Position numbers and translations under genes: made by a program. DNA of 64,000 nt, from assembly GCF_038024855.1 (NCBI RefSeq), contig NZ_CP139089.1:744001-808000 (forward strand), in the 5' to 3' direction. The notes beneath the pieces were generated by a model. That model had not been told where the DNA came from, did no database searches, and was given only the letters and a program-made list of their open reading frames with translations. Below, in pieces: positions 12,421 through 22,205 of this stretch. Each line of letters starts with the position of its first letter. Position 1 is the first letter of the stretch. This DNA is from Methylocella tundrae (GTDB lineage: Bacteria > Pseudomonadota > Alphaproteobacteria > Rhizobiales > Beijerinckiaceae).

Positions 12421-12779
12421 TTGTCGCCGCCTTTTATCGTCGTCGTGGAGATCAGGGCTTGCGCCCGACGTGAAATAGATTCGGATGCGAAGGGTTTTTT
12501 CATATCGGGCCGCAAGATGTAAGGGGCGGCAAATGTGGCGCGACCTGGAAAAAGCCCTTTGAGCGGTGCGCGTTTCATTTCCATTATGCTTGCTTAAGGG
12601 CCGCCGCGAGGACAACATTGCGAAAGTTCGCGCTTCGAAATCCGGTTTTGCCGCTATTGCGGCAGGAAGGCTGAAACTCCCGCGATCCGCGTCGCGCTGG
12701 CGAGGGCTTGCGCGGGAGAGACGGCCGCGGGGCTTTCCTATTCATCCGACGTTCAGCGTCGTTGCCGTAGCAGGGTTGC
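12421..12779. other. Divergent intergenic region, nothing recognised
   Basis: Space between sseA (-) and the PepSY gene (+). It should hold promoters for both. No gene, repeat or terminator stands out. Confidence 0.5.
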
Positions 12780-13115
12780 ATGGGCGTTTTGATCTCTTCC
12801 CTTGTTCAGCTGACCTGCGTTGGTTTTTGCGTCGCCGCTCTGGCGCAGCCTTTGGAGGGGCGCCGATGTTTTTCGACGGGGGAGACACGCGAAAAGATCG
12901 TCGCCAATGACCTTTCCGAACCTTTCCGCGCCATGCAAAAAGCAGCGGCGCGCCTGCAGGCCGAAGCGCTCGGCGCGAAACTTTGTCGCTGGAGCGATGC
13001 TTTCGTATACGAGATCAGCCTGTTGCGTCGCGACGGACGGATCATTCGCACATATGTCGACGCGAAGACCGGTCAGATTATCGAAACCAAAAACGAAAAA
13101 AAGCACGAAGATTGA
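12780..13115 (+). CDS. Exported PepSY-like protein
   Basis: This 111-residue protein has a hydrophobic N-terminus (VLISSLVQLTCVGFCVAALAQ) consistent with a signal peptide. The rest resembles a single PepSY unit: an amphipathic helix (FRAMQKAAARLQAEALG), then VYEISLLRRDGRIIRTYVDAKTGQII, the usual strand-turn pattern ending DxxTGxII. PepSY proteins often sit upstream of two-component systems and may modulate the sensor or bind peptides or metal in the periplasm. Here the response regulator begins 25 nt after the stop and the kinase follows, so one operon is likely. Role inferred from position. Confidence 0.75.
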   Translation: MGVLISSLVQLTCVGFCVAALAQPLEGRRCFSTGETREKIVANDLSEPFRAMQKAAARLQAEALGAKLCRWSDAFVYEISLLRRDGRIIRTYVDAKTGQIIETKNEKKHED

Positions 13116-13140
13116 CTGATCAAACCGCCGGACACTCTCC

Positions 13141-13851
13141 ATGCGTCTGCTCGTAGTCGAAGACGATAAGGACCTCAATCGTCAGATAGCTTCTGCGCTA
13201 CAGCAGGCCGGCTATGCCGTCGATCGGGCGTTCGACGGGGAGGAGGGTTGGTTTCTCGGCGATACCGAGCCCTATGACGCCGTCGTCCTTGACCTCGGTC
13301 TGCCCAGCAAAGATGGCGTGTCGGTTTTGACCGAGTGGCGCAAGGCGGGGCGCTCGATGCCTGTTCTGATCCTCACCGCGCGAGACCGCTGGGGCGAAAA
13401 GGTGCGGGGCTTTGACGCCGGCGCCGACGACTATGTGACGAAGCCCTTCCATGTGGAGGAGCTGCTCGCGCGACTGCGCGCCCTGATGCGCCGCGCCGCG
13501 GGGCATGCGTCAAGCGTTTTTTCATGCGGGCCGGTCAGCTTCGACGAGCGCGCCGGACGCGTCCTGGTCAACGCCAGTCCGGTCAAGCTGACATCTCACG
13601 AGTACCGGCTTCTTGCCTATCTGATGCATCATCAGGGCAGGATCGTCTCGCGTTCGGAAATTGTCGAACATTTATACGATCAGGATTTCGATCGTGATTC
13701 GAATACGATCGAGGTGTTTGTCGGGCGGCTGCGCAAGAAGCTTGGCGTCGACGTCATTCAGACGGTGCGCGGGCTTGGCTATGTCCTGACGCCTGACGGC
13801 AAGAGCGGAGGAGCGCTGCTCGATCGCCCCGACCCCGCCGTCAGCCGCTGA
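13141..13851 (+). CDS. OmpR/PhoP-family response regulator
   Basis: This 236-residue protein has a receiver domain with acidic pocket EDD (7-9), phosphoacceptor D51 (VVLDLGLPSKDG) and the conserved KPF lysine. A winged-helix DNA-binding domain follows (LTSHEYRLLAYLMHHQG, SNTIEVFVGRLRKKLG, VIQTVRGLGYVL). It is the partner of the histidine kinase whose ATG overlaps the stop by one base (TGATG at 13849-13853). The closest familiar style is PhoP/QseB. The stimulus cannot be told from sequence. Confidence 0.92.
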   Translation: MRLLVVEDDKDLNRQIASALQQAGYAVDRAFDGEEGWFLGDTEPYDAVVLDLGLPSKDGVSVLTEWRKAGRSMPVLILTARDRWGEKVRGFDAGADDYVTKPFHVEELLARLRALMRRAAGHASSVFSCGPVSFDERAGRVLVNASPVKLTSHEYRLLAYLMHHQGRIVSRSEIVEHLYDQDFDRDSNTIEVFVGRLRKKLGVDVIQTVRGLGYVLTPDGKSGGALLDRPDPAVSR

Positions 13852-15302
13852 TGGCTCTCGCGTCAAAGGATCGAAGCGCGGGCGACGCCAGAACGCTGAC
13901 GACACAGAAAATTTCGATTGCCGGGCGGCTGTTCCTGTCCGCGGCGATTTTGAGCTTCGCCATACTGTTCGCCGCCGGAGTCCTTCTTTCGACTTTTTAT
14001 GAGCACGCCGCGGAGCGCAATTTTGATGAGCGCCTTGGCGTCTATTTGCGCGCACTCGTCGCCGACATCGCTGTCTCGGGCGAGAACGCTCGAATAGATC
14101 CAGATGAATTAAACGATCCCGAGTTCGCATTGCCTTTGTCGGGATGGTACTGGCAGATTACGCGCCTCGACGCCGGCAAGCCTGACATTCGAAGTTCGCG
14201 CTCGCTGTTCGCGGCGCGGCTGCCGCGCCTCGCCGACATTGGCGTTCCCGCAGGCTTGGGCGGCGCTCGCAAAGGCTACGCCAAGGGACCGGACGACAGG
14301 CGCCTCAGAATCGTCGAACGGACAATCGACACCGGCGATGACGGCGTCTACCTCGTCCAGGTCGCCGCGAAGACCGACGAGATAGAAACTGCGATCAATC
14401 GCTTCGAGATCTATCTCGTCGTCACATTCATATTGCTGGGGCTGGCGCTCGTCGCCTCCTCCGTCCTTCAGTTGCGCTATGGCCTTGCTCCCCTGCGTCA
14501 GCTGCAGGAGGGCGTCGCGGCGATTCGCCGCGGTGAAAGCGAAACGATCGCCGGCGCCTTTTCACCGGACATAGCGCCGCTCGCGGGCGAGTTGAATCTC
14601 CTCATCGGCGCCAATCGGGCTGTCGTCGAGCGCGCGCGCACTCAGGTCGGCAATCTCGCGCACGCCCTGAAAACGCCGCTCAGCGTCATCATCAACGAAG
14701 CGGCCGCGCCGTCCGGCCCACTCGCCGCGAAGGTCGAGGAGCAAGCGGCGATCATGCGCGACCAGGTCGCCTATTATCTCGACCGCGCGCGCGCGGCGGT
14801 GCGGGCCGGCGCGGTGACGAGCGCGACGGACGTCGAGCCGGTCGTGCGATCCTTCCTCGGCGCGTTCGAAAAAATATACGCCGAGCGCGCGATAAGCTTC
14901 GCGCTGGATATGCCGCAGCCAGTGCGGTTTCTCGGGGAGCGTCAGGATCTGGAGGAAATGATCGGCAATCTCGCCGACAATGGAGGCAAATGGGCGAAAA
15001 GCGCCGTCGCCGTCGCCGTCTTTCCCGAGTTCGCCCAAACCGGGGCGGAGCGCTCGTTCTTCCGCGTCATCATCGAGGATGATGGACCAGGGCTGGCGCC
15101 TGAGATGCGCGAGGCGGCTCTTGCCCGCGGACGCCGCCTTGATGAAACGAAGCCGGGATCAGGCCTCGGACTGTCGATCGTCGCCGATCTCGCGGCGATG
15201 TATGGCGGCGATCTGAGCCTTGCTGGAAGCGCCATGGGCGGTCTTCGCGCCGAACTGCGGCTTCCTGCGACGCCAAACCCGCCCTCGCCAACGCGTTCGT
15301 GA
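13851..15302 (+). CDS. Sensor histidine kinase, PhoQ-like architecture
   Basis: This 483-residue protein has two membrane segments (about 28-49 and 186-207) enclosing a periplasmic sensor region, then HAMP and a dimerisation helix with H271 in LAHALKTPLSVI. The ATPase domain has an N-box at 377 (NLADNGGKWA, the style of PhoQ-type kinases), G1 EDDGPGL (409-415) and G2 PGSGLGLSIV (435-444). It phosphorylates the regulator encoded just upstream, with translational coupling likely. The ccm genes follow 47 nt downstream on the same strand and may share the transcript. The signal is unknown. Confidence 0.9.
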   Translation: MALASKDRSAGDARTLTTQKISIAGRLFLSAAILSFAILFAAGVLLSTFYEHAAERNFDERLGVYLRALVADIAVSGENARIDPDELNDPEFALPLSGWYWQITRLDAGKPDIRSSRSLFAARLPRLADIGVPAGLGGARKGYAKGPDDRRLRIVERTIDTGDDGVYLVQVAAKTDEIETAINRFEIYLVVTFILLGLALVASSVLQLRYGLAPLRQLQEGVAAIRRGESETIAGAFSPDIAPLAGELNLLIGANRAVVERARTQVGNLAHALKTPLSVIINEAAAPSGPLAAKVEEQAAIMRDQVAYYLDRARAAVRAGAVTSATDVEPVVRSFLGAFEKIYAERAISFALDMPQPVRFLGERQDLEEMIGNLADNGGKWAKSAVAVAVFPEFAQTGAERSFFRVIIEDDGPGLAPEMREAALARGRRLDETKPGSGLGLSIVADLAAMYGGDLSLAGSAMGGLRAELRLPATPNPPSPTRS

Positions 15303-15349
15303 GCGAAAGGTCCTTTGCAAGCATCCCGCTGATGACTAAGAGAGTGCCT

Positions 15350-16486
15350 ATGATATGGCTGATATTTGCACTTTTGACAGGCGTTGCGGTGCTGAGCGTC
15401 CTTTGGCCTCTCGCGCGGACGCCGCGCGGCCTCTCGCGCAGCGCGATCGACATTGCATTTTATAAGGCGCAGCTCGCCGAAATAGACCGTGACGCCGAAG
15501 GCGGGCTCGTCGCCGCCGGCGACGCCGAAGGCGCCAAGGCCGAGGCCGCCCGGCGCCTGCTCGCTGTCGCTGACGCCTCCGGACCGCAGCCATCGGCGGC
15601 GGCGGGAAAAAAAGTCCGCCTTGCCGCGATCGCGGCCGCTATTTTCGTGCCCGCCCTGGCGCTCGGCGTTTATGGGCTCGTCGGTCATCCGGGGCTGCCC
15701 GATCTGCCGCTCTCCGCGCGGCTACAGGAAGCGCCGGCGCGCACGGATATTCTGGCGGCGATCGCGAGGATCGAAGCCCATCTCGTGCAAAATCCGAATG
15801 ACGGCCGAGGCTATGACGTTCTGGCCCCGGTCTATATGCGCCTTGGCCGCTATGACGACGCCGTCAAAGCCTATGCCGCTGCTTCGCGCCTTCTGGGAGA
15901 AACGCCGGAACGCCAGTCTCGTTATGGCGAAGCTCTGGTCGCCGCCGCGAACGGCAAGGTGACGGCGGCCGCCAAGGAGGTCTTCGAGGCTGCGACCGCC
16001 AAGGATCCCGCCTTGCCGCGCCCGCGCTTCTATCTTGGCCTCGCCGCCGTGCAAAATGGCGATAAGGCAGGCGCGCAGGCGATTTGGGAGAAGCTCCTTG
16101 CCGAGGCGCCGGCCGACGCGCCCTGGGCCCCCTCGCTGCGCCAGCAGCTCGCCGCCTTGACCGGCGCGCCCGAACAAGCCGTGGCCGCCGCGCAGCCGCC
16201 GAGCGGTCCCGCCGCCAACCCAGCCCTCGCCGCCAAGATCGAGGCGATGTCGGGGGGAGACCAGGCGAGCGCCATTCACAGCATGGTTGACCGGCTCGCC
16301 GCGCGGCTTGCACAAAATGGACAGGACGTCGAGGGGTGGCTGCGCCTTATTCGCGCCTACGCCGTCCTCAATGAAACCGACAAGGCCCGTTCCGCCTTGA
16401 TGGACGCCAAACGCAATCTGGCGGCCGACGCGACCGCGAAGGGCCGCATCGAAACGCTTGCCCGCGAACTTGGCCTTGAGGGTTGA
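15350..16486 (+). CDS. ccmI: Cytochrome c biogenesis protein CcmI (CycH)
   Basis: This encodes 378 residues from the ATG at 15350 (AAGAGAG upstream). The frame is open earlier, but [23 protein letters not shown] is the typical first membrane helix. A second helix lies after [26 protein letters not shown]. The C-terminal periplasmic part has TPR-like repeats ([29 protein letters not shown] and similar). CcmI chaperones apocytochrome c to the heme ligation complex CcmF-CcmH. First gene of the ccmI-E-F-H set, the cycHJKL order of rhizobia. Confidence 0.92.
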   Translation: MIWLIFALLTGVAVLSVLWPLARTPRGLSRSAIDIAFYKAQLAEIDRDAEGGLVAAGDAEGAKAEAARRLLAVADASGPQPSAAAGKKVRLAAIAAAIFVPALALGVYGLVGHPGLPDLPLSARLQEAPARTDILAAIARIEAHLVQNPNDGRGYDVLAPVYMRLGRYDDAVKAYAAASRLLGETPERQSRYGEALVAAANGKVTAAAKEVFEAATAKDPALPRPRFYLGLAAVQNGDKAGAQAIWEKLLAEAPADAPWAPSLRQQLAALTGAPEQAVAAAQPPSGPAANPALAAKIEAMSGGDQASAIHSMVDRLAARLAQNGQDVEGWLRLIRAYAVLNETDKARSALMDAKRNLAADATAKGRIETLARELGLEG

Positions 16487-16494
16487 AGACTGAC

Positions 16495-16983
16495 ATGACG
16501 CGCAAACAACGACGTCTCACTTTGATTTTGTCCGGGCTTGCAACGCTCGGCGTCGCCGTGGGCCTTGTGATGTTCGCCCTGCGCGACAACATCGTCTTCT
16601 TTTATGGGCCGACTGAACTCGCACAAAAGGCGACCCCGGGCGGGGCGCGGCTGCGGCTTGGCGGCCTCGTCAAGGCGGGCTCGCTTCAGCGCGAAGGCGA
16701 TCAGACGGTTCGTTTCGTCGTGACCGATATGAAACAGGACATCGAGGTCACCTACACCGGCTTGTTGCCGGACCTTTTCCGCGAAGGGCAGGGCGTCGTT
16801 GCGGAAGGCGCTCTCGGACAGGATCATGTCTTCCGCGCCGACAGCGTTCTCGCCAAGCACGACGAGCGCTATATGCCGCGTGAGGTCGCCGATGCGTTGA
16901 AGAAGCAGGGCGTCTGGCAGGAGAACGGCTCCGCTGTGGCGGCCCCCGCCAAGGGCGGCGCGCAGGCGGCGAACGCAAAATGA
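16495..16983 (+). CDS. ccmE: Heme chaperone CcmE (CycJ)
   Basis: This encodes 162 residues from ATG 16495, 8 nt after the ccmI stop. A single N-terminal membrane anchor ([22 protein letters not shown]) is followed by the periplasmic OB fold. H122 in [10 protein letters not shown] is the histidine that binds heme covalently before handing it to CcmF. The C-terminus is an alanine-rich flexible tail. All hallmarks are present and length is normal. Confidence 0.95.
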   Translation: MTRKQRRLTLILSGLATLGVAVGLVMFALRDNIVFFYGPTELAQKATPGGARLRLGGLVKAGSLQREGDQTVRFVVTDMKQDIEVTYTGLLPDLFREGQGVVAEGALGQDHVFRADSVLAKHDERYMPREVADALKKQGVWQENGSAVAAPAKGGAQAANAK

Positions 16984-16990
16984 GGCTGAC

Positions 16991-18973
16991 ATGATCGTTG
17001 AAACCGGCCATTACGCTCTCGTCCTCGCTTTGGCGCTGGCGCTCATCAATTCGGTCGTGCCGATATGGGGCGCAGCGATCGGCGACCGGCGTTTGATGGC
17101 GGTCGCGCCGTCAGTGGCGTTGATGAGTTTCGGGCTCATCGGCTATGCGTTTTTCGCCCTGACCTACGCCCATGTAACGTCTGACTTCTCGCTTTTGAAC
17201 GTCGTCGAGAATTCGCATTCGGCCAAGCCGCTGATTTATAAAATCAGCGGCGTCTGGGGCAATCATGAGGGCTCGATGCTTTTGTGGGTGCTGGTGCTGT
17301 CGGTTTTCGCCGCCGCCGTCGCCCTGTTTTCATCGACCATGCCGGAGGATTTGCGCGCCAATGTGCTTGGCGTTCAGTCGTGGATCGCCGCGGCGTTCCT
17401 CCTGTTCATTCTGCTGACGTCAAATCCTTTCGCGCGGCTCGCGATGCCGCCGGCCGAAGGCAACGACCTCAATCCGCTGTTGCAAGACCCCGGCCTCGCC
17501 ATTCATCCGCCCTTGCTTTATCTTGGCTATGTCGGGCTCTCGATCACCTATTCCTTTGCCGCGGCGGCGCTGATTTCCGGCCGCATCGACGCGGTGTTCG
17601 CGCGCTTCGTGCGGCCGTGGACGCTGATCGCCTGGATCTGCCTGACGCTCGGCATCGCCATGGGCTCCTATTGGGCTTACTACACCCTTGGCTGGGGCGG
17701 CTTCTGGTTTTGGGACCCGGTCGAGAACGCCTCGCTGATGCCCTGGCTCGCGGCGACCGCTCTCCTCCACTGCACTTTGGTCATGGAGAAGCGCGAGGCT
17801 TTGAAGATCTGGACGATCTTCCTCGCCATTTTGGCCTTCTCGCTGTCGCTGATCGGCACTTTCCTCGTTCGCTCGGGCGTTTTGACCTCGGTGCACGCAT
17901 TCGCCAGCGATCCGACACGGGGCGTTTTCATTCTCCTCATCCTCGTGCTTTTCATTGGAGGGTCGCTGACGCTTTTCGCCGCCCGCGCCGGCGGCTTGAA
18001 GCAGGGCGGCCTGTTCGCTCCGATCTCGCGCGAGGGGGCGCTCGTCCTCAACAATCTCCTTCTTACCACCTGTTGCGCGACGGTCTTTGTCGGGACTCTC
18101 TATCCGCTGGCACTCGAAGCTCTGACGGGGGAAAAAATATCGGTTGGCGCGCCCTTCTTTAATCTGACCTTCGTTCCACTGTTCATTCCATTGTTCCTGC
18201 TCATGCCGATTGGCCAGGCATTGGCCTGGAAGCGGGGCGATCTCCTCGCCGCGGCGCAGAGGCTGACCTACGCCGTTGGCGCCGGCCTCATCGTCATGCT
18301 GGCTCTTGCGGCCTCACGCGGCGGGCCGGCGTTGAGCGTCATTCTCTGCGGCGTCGCCGCCTATGTCATTTTCGGCTCTTTTGCCGACCTCGGGCGGCGC
18401 CTGTTCGCCGGCGGGCCTTCGCTGAGTTCACTCGGCCATCGCGTTGTTGGCCTGCCGCGGCAGGCCTTCGGCACGGCTTTCGCCCATGCCGGAATCGGCG
18501 TCACTCTGCTTGGCCTAGCCGCCACCGGCTGGGGCGCTGAACGCATCACGGCCCTGAAGCCCGGAGATACAGTCGAAATTGGCCCCTATCAGCTGACCTA
18601 CCAGGGCATTTCGGGCCGTCAGGGGCCGAACTATTCGGAGCTTGTCGGCACGACGGCCATCCGCTCCGGCGGCGTCGTCAAAGCCGTCATCGAGCCCTCG
18701 ACACGCAGTTATCCGTCGCGCAAGACGAGCCGTTCAGAAGCGGGGATTGCAACCCTTGGCCTCGGCCAAGTCTATATGAGCATCGCCGACGTCGCGCCTG
18801 ACGGCAATGTCAACGCCCGCATCTTCTGGAAGCCGCTGGTCGCTTTCATCTGGATCGGCGCCCTCATCATGGCTTTCGGCGGCGGCCTGTCGCTGAGCGA
18901 CACGAGTTTCCGGGTCGGCATCGCCCGCCGCGCCCGCAAAAGCGTCGCGGCAAATCCTCTCCCGGCCGAATAA
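16991..18973 (+). CDS. ccmF: Heme lyase subunit CcmF (CycK)
   Basis: This 660-residue multi-spanning inner-membrane protein belongs to the HemA/HHP superfamily. The WWD heme-handling domain ([19 protein letters not shown]) lies near residues 234-252, and the heme-ligand region [11 protein letters not shown] near 91. CcmF takes heme from CcmE and attaches it to the CXXCH motif of apocytochromes with CcmH. It begins 7 nt after ccmE and ends 1 nt before the ccmH ATG, so the operon is tightly packed. Confidence 0.96.
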   Translation: MIVETGHYALVLALALALINSVVPIWGAAIGDRRLMAVAPSVALMSFGLIGYAFFALTYAHVTSDFSLLNVVENSHSAKPLIYKISGVWGNHEGSMLLWVLVLSVFAAAVALFSSTMPEDLRANVLGVQSWIAAAFLLFILLTSNPFARLAMPPAEGNDLNPLLQDPGLAIHPPLLYLGYVGLSITYSFAAAALISGRIDAVFARFVRPWTLIAWICLTLGIAMGSYWAYYTLGWGGFWFWDPVENASLMPWLAATALLHCTLVMEKREALKIWTIFLAILAFSLSLIGTFLVRSGVLTSVHAFASDPTRGVFILLILVLFIGGSLTLFAARAGGLKQGGLFAPISREGALVLNNLLLTTCCATVFVGTLYPLALEALTGEKISVGAPFFNLTFVPLFIPLFLLMPIGQALAWKRGDLLAAAQRLTYAVGAGLIVMLALAASRGGPALSVILCGVAAYVIFGSFADLGRRLFAGGPSLSSLGHRVVGLPRQAFGTAFAHAGIGVTLLGLAATGWGAERITALKPGDTVEIGPYQLTYQGISGRQGPNYSELVGTTAIRSGGVVKAVIEPSTRSYPSRKTSRSEAGIATLGLGQVYMSIADVAPDGNVNARIFWKPLVAFIWIGALIMAFGGGLSLSDTSFRVGIARRARKSVAANPLPAE

Positions 18974-18974
18974 C

Positions 18975-19451
18975 ATGGGCTTTTGTCTTCGCAAATGGGC
19001 TTTGATCGCAATTGTGGCGCTGTCCCCGCTGACGGCGCGGGCGGTTGAGCCCGATGAAATCCTGCCCGATGCAAAGCTCGAAGCGCGAGCGCGCAGCCTT
19101 TCGACGCAATTGCGCTGCATGGTCTGTCAGAACGAGTCGATCGACGATTCCGGCGCGCCTCTCGCCAAGGACCTGCGGCTGCTCGTTCGCGAACGTCTCA
19201 AGGCCGGCGACAGCGACGATCAGATCCGCGCCTATCTGGTGCGGCGCTATGGCGATTTCATACTGTTGAAGCCGCCCTTCAAGGTCGAGACGGCGCTGCT
19301 CTGGGGCGGCCCTTTTGCGATTCTTCTCGTCGGAGGGGCGGCGATTTTCCTCAACGCCAGCCGGCGGCGCGCTGCTCCGCCGGCTGCGCACCCCTTGAGC
19401 GATAGCGAAGGCCAACGACTCAAGAGTTTGCTTGATCGCGAGGCGTCTTGA
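18975..19451 (+). CDS. ccmH: Cytochrome c biogenesis thiol protein CcmH (CycL)
   Basis: This 158-residue protein has a signal peptide ([17 protein letters not shown]), then the redox motif [23 protein letters not shown], and a C-terminal membrane helix ([20 protein letters not shown]). It keeps the apocytochrome CXXCH cysteines reduced and acts with CcmF and CcmI. It is the short CcmH type, the TPR part being the separate CcmI. The last 32 nt overlap the 3' end of the convergent aat gene. Confidence 0.95.
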   Translation: MGFCLRKWALIAIVALSPLTARAVEPDEILPDAKLEARARSLSTQLRCMVCQNESIDDSGAPLAKDLRLLVRERLKAGDSDDQIRAYLVRRYGDFILLKPPFKVETALLWGGPFAILLVGGAAIFLNASRRRAAPPAAHPLSDSEGQRLKSLLDREAS

Positions 19452-20142
19452 CCGGCGCCGCGCCGCTCGCGCCTTTGTTCAGCAGAACTTCGAGAGCTTC
19501 GGCGCCGAAGACGCGGCGGCCCTTCGGCCAGGCCCAGAAATCCGCCGGTTGCGCCATCGCGTCCGCCAGCCGCCTTCGATAGATTTCCTTCGGTACTTCG
19601 ATCGCCCCGAGCGATGCGAGATGCGGCGTTACGAATTGTGCGTCGAGGAGGCTGAAGCCGCCTTTACGCAATCTCGCGGCAAGATGCACGAGAGCGACTT
19701 TGGACGCGTCGGTCTTGCGGTGGAACATGCTTTCACCGAAGAATGCGCCGCCAAGATGGACGCCATAAAGGCCGCCGACGAGAACGCCCTCCTGCCAGGC
19801 CTCGACCGTATGTACGCGCCCGGTGTCGAAAAGCTGGCGATAAAGACGCCTGATGCGATGGTTGATCCAGGTCTTGTCACGATCGGGGTAAGAGGCGGCG
19901 CAGCCGTCGATCACAGCGTCGAAATCATGATCGACCCGGACTTCGAAAACATCCGAACGAACCGTTTTAGCGAGGCTTCTCGATACGATGATGCCGTCGA
20001 GCGGAAAAATGCCCCGGACCTCTGGATCAACCCAGAACAGATTTGCGTCCTCGGCGCTCTCAGCCATAGGGAACAGGCCGATAGAATAGGCGCGAAGCAG
20101 AATGTCGACTGTAATTTCGAATTGGTCGCGCACGCGGCTCAT
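19420..20142 (-). CDS. aat: Leucyl/phenylalanyl-tRNA-protein transferase
   Basis: This encodes 240 residues from ATG 20142. The open frame continues upstream without family similarity. Visible hallmarks are [79 protein letters not shown] and [16 protein letters not shown]. The enzyme adds Leu or Phe from charged tRNA to N-terminal Arg/Lys of proteins, creating ClpAP/ClpS N-degrons. Convergent overlap of 32 nt with ccmH. Confidence 0.95.
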   Translation of the reverse strand: MSRVRDQFEITVDILLRAYSIGLFPMAESAEDANLFWVDPEVRGIFPLDGIIVSRSLAKTVRSDVFEVRVDHDFDAVIDGCAASYPDRDKTWINHRIRRLYRQLFDTGRVHTVEAWQEGVLVGGLYGVHLGGAFFGESMFHRKTDASKVALVHLAARLRKGGFSLLDAQFVTPHLASLGAIEVPKEIYRRRLADAMAQPADFWAWPKGRRVFGAEALEVLLNKGASGAAPVKTPRDQANS

Positions 20143-20486
20143 GGAGCAAACTCGTTCATCATGCCAGGTCGCCGAATCATCATCGCAAGCCTTAAATGGC
20201 AAGCAAAACACATGCTAACGAGCGGGCGGGCGGCGCCATGATTGCCGGCGGATGAGACAAACGAAAGGCTGCCCGGTCGGCTCGCGTATGATGCGCTATG
20301 ACTTCTAAAATCAAAAAGAGATGAAAACGTTCAATCGCCCGCCGGAGCCGAGAGGGTAGCACCGATAGGGCGCGCCAAACAATCATTTCCCAGCGACGGC
20401 GCGCCACACTTTGCGATTAGGCTGCGATTGCACTATTCCCAACTCTATCTGATCAATTATTGCGGGCGCGCGTTTCAGGCTGGCTC
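20143..20486. other. Divergent intergenic region, nothing recognised
   Basis: Between aat (-) and the 20487 gene (+). I see no gene or strong inverted repeat. Promoters of both genes should be here. Confidence 0.45.
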
Positions 20487-21026
20487 ATGCTTTCAACCAT
20501 CGTCCTTTATGAAATGACTGACCCGTCGCGCCGCATCGATCCCGCGGAGAGCGTTGTGCGAACCTTGAGTTCGCTCGTGAAGGCGAACGTCGAGGGACTT
20601 CTCGGCGATGTCGCCATTGCGGGACCAGCGGCGCAGGGCCTTGGCTTCATCGCGGATCATGCCGGCTGCGGCTTGATCGAGGCGACGGACGAGGCCGAAT
20701 GGTTGCGCCGCGCGATCGAGGCGGCGCGTGGGCCGCACCTTTTCCTGCTGCGATCGGGCTTCGCGCCGCAGGCGGGGTTCATCGAAGAGGCGGGCGATTT
20801 CATCAAAGCGCGATCGGCCAGCCTCAGCGACCGCGCCCCGACTGCGCTGCTGCGCGCCGCGCCGGAGACATTCATCGAGCGCGTCTTTCCAAACGCCGCG
20901 CCATTGGTTGGTCTCATTGCTTCGCGCCAGCGTTGTCTTGAGGCTTCGGCCGGCCGGCTGGCCGCCCTGGCGCGATGCGTCACTCCGGCGACGACTTTGC
21001 GAACTCATGCACGCCGCGTGGGGTGA
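20487..21026 (+). CDS. Glycosyltransferase-like protein, probably degenerate GT2 fold
   Basis: This encodes 179 residues from ATG 20487. The pattern VVRTLSSLVKANVEGLLGDVAIAGPA, ADHAGCGLIEATDEAEWLRRAIEAARGPHLFLLRSGFAPQAGFIEEAGDFI mirrors the first half of rhizobial GT2-like proteins (TLAALV, DAGCEF, WLLFLRPG, W-EEV-F). However, the DXD nucleotide-sugar site and the usual acidic residues are not evident. It may be a non-catalytic relative, or the assignment may be wrong. It is followed 15 nt later by the convergent end of the metalloprotease gene. Confidence 0.5.
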   Translation: MLSTIVLYEMTDPSRRIDPAESVVRTLSSLVKANVEGLLGDVAIAGPAAQGLGFIADHAGCGLIEATDEAEWLRRAIEAARGPHLFLLRSGFAPQAGFIEEAGDFIKARSASLSDRAPTALLRAAPETFIERVFPNAAPLVGLIASRQRCLEASAGRLAALARCVTPATTLRTHARRVG

Positions 21027-21041
21027 CGCGCGTTCGCGGCG

Positions 21042-21935
21042 TCATCGCGCAAAAGTGTTACAGGCGTCGACCTCACCGGATTTCAGGCCGGTGTTGAGCC
21101 ATTGCTCACGCTGGGCCGCCGAGCCATGCGTGAAGGAATCCGGCACGATATAGCCTTGCGCGGCCTTTTGCAGGCGATCATCGCCAATCGCCTGAGCGGT
21201 CCTCACCGCCTTGTCGATATCGCCAGGGTCGAGGATCTGGTATTTTTTTTGCGCATTGGCGGCCCAAACGCCGGCCAGGCAGTCGGCCATGAGTTCGACG
21301 CGCACCGAAATGGCGTTCGCCTGGGCTTTACTCGAAGCGCGCTGCTGCGCCGCCTGAACCTTCGGCAGGATGCCTAGCAGGTTCTGGACATGGTGGCCGA
21401 TCTCATGCGCGATGACATAGGCGTATGCGAAATCGCCGCCGCCGCCGAGCTTCTCTTTCATGTCGCGAAAAAAAGACGTGTCCAGATAGACTTTCTGGTC
21501 ATTGGGACAATAGAAAGGCCCCATCGACGCGCTCGCGCCGCCGCAGCCCGATCTCGTCGAGCCGTTATAGAGCACGAGTTTCGGTTTGACGTAGGCGACC
21601 CCTTTCTGGGACGGCAGGATATCGGTCCAGACATCTTCATTCTCGGCGAGAACCGCCGCGACGAACTGGCCCATTTGGTCCGAGGGAGCGCCAGCCTGCC
21701 GCGACGGCGGCGGGGCGCTCTGCGTTTGACCGCCATGGCGCGCTCCGCTCAACATCTCGGCGCCCCCGATCAGGAGGCGCGGGTCGATGCCGAGCGCCCA
21801 ACCGATCAGACCGAGCACGACGATGGCGCCGATGCCGAGCTGGCCTCCGCCAAAACTTGGGCCGCCGCCGGCATATCCGGTTTCACCACGCCGATCTTCG
21901 ACATTATCGGAACGGCGAAAATCTTCCCATCTCAT
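21042..21935 (-). CDS. YpfJ-type neutral zinc metallopeptidase
   Basis: This 297-residue protein has an N-terminal MRWEDFRRSDNVEDRRG, a glycine-rich linker and one membrane helix (about 34-51). The extracytoplasmic domain carries HEIGHHVQ at 177-184, ending with DSFTHGSAAQREQWLNTGLKSG. This is the KPN_02809/YpfJ family. The HEXXH motif and a downstream glutamate (VELMADCLAGVWA) are the expected zinc ligands. Physiological substrate unknown. Single gene, facing a palindromic repeat upstream. Confidence 0.9.
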   Translation of the reverse strand: MRWEDFRRSDNVEDRRGETGYAGGGPSFGGGQLGIGAIVVLGLIGWALGIDPRLLIGGAEMLSGARHGGQTQSAPPPSRQAGAPSDQMGQFVAAVLAENEDVWTDILPSQKGVAYVKPKLVLYNGSTRSGCGGASASMGPFYCPNDQKVYLDTSFFRDMKEKLGGGGDFAYAYVIAHEIGHHVQNLLGILPKVQAAQQRASSKAQANAISVRVELMADCLAGVWAANAQKKYQILDPGDIDKAVRTAQAIGDDRLQKAAQGYIVPDSFTHGSAAQREQWLNTGLKSGEVDACNTFAR

Positions 21936-21953
21936 AAGCGGCTCCCGGCTAAG

Positions 21954-21983
21954 GCATGATTCCGTTTCTGGATCGGATCATGC
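21954..21983. repeat. Palindromic intergenic repeat (GCATGAT...ATCATGC)
   Basis: GCATGATTCCG at 21954-21964 is matched by CGGATCATGC at 21974-21983 with one unpaired T. It is the second type of GATC-rich palindrome in the window and lies just upstream of the metalloprotease start. Such elements are dispersed in many Hyphomicrobiales genomes (from memory). Confidence 0.55.
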
Positions 21984-22205
21984 ATTCAAATCATGAGATA
22001 AAGCGAATGAGGGATGCAACGTAAACATCAATTTCGGCCCAGGCGACCGCTCGAAACGCTCGTAATGGTTTCGATTGAGTTCATTCGTTGCAACAGGGAA
22101 CAAACAAACGCGCGATATCTGAATAGCGGCCATCGCCTTTAAGCTGCGCAATCGGCGTCGCGATGACTAAAGGCCATGTTTTTGTTCGTTTTCAAGCGGG
22201 GTTTC

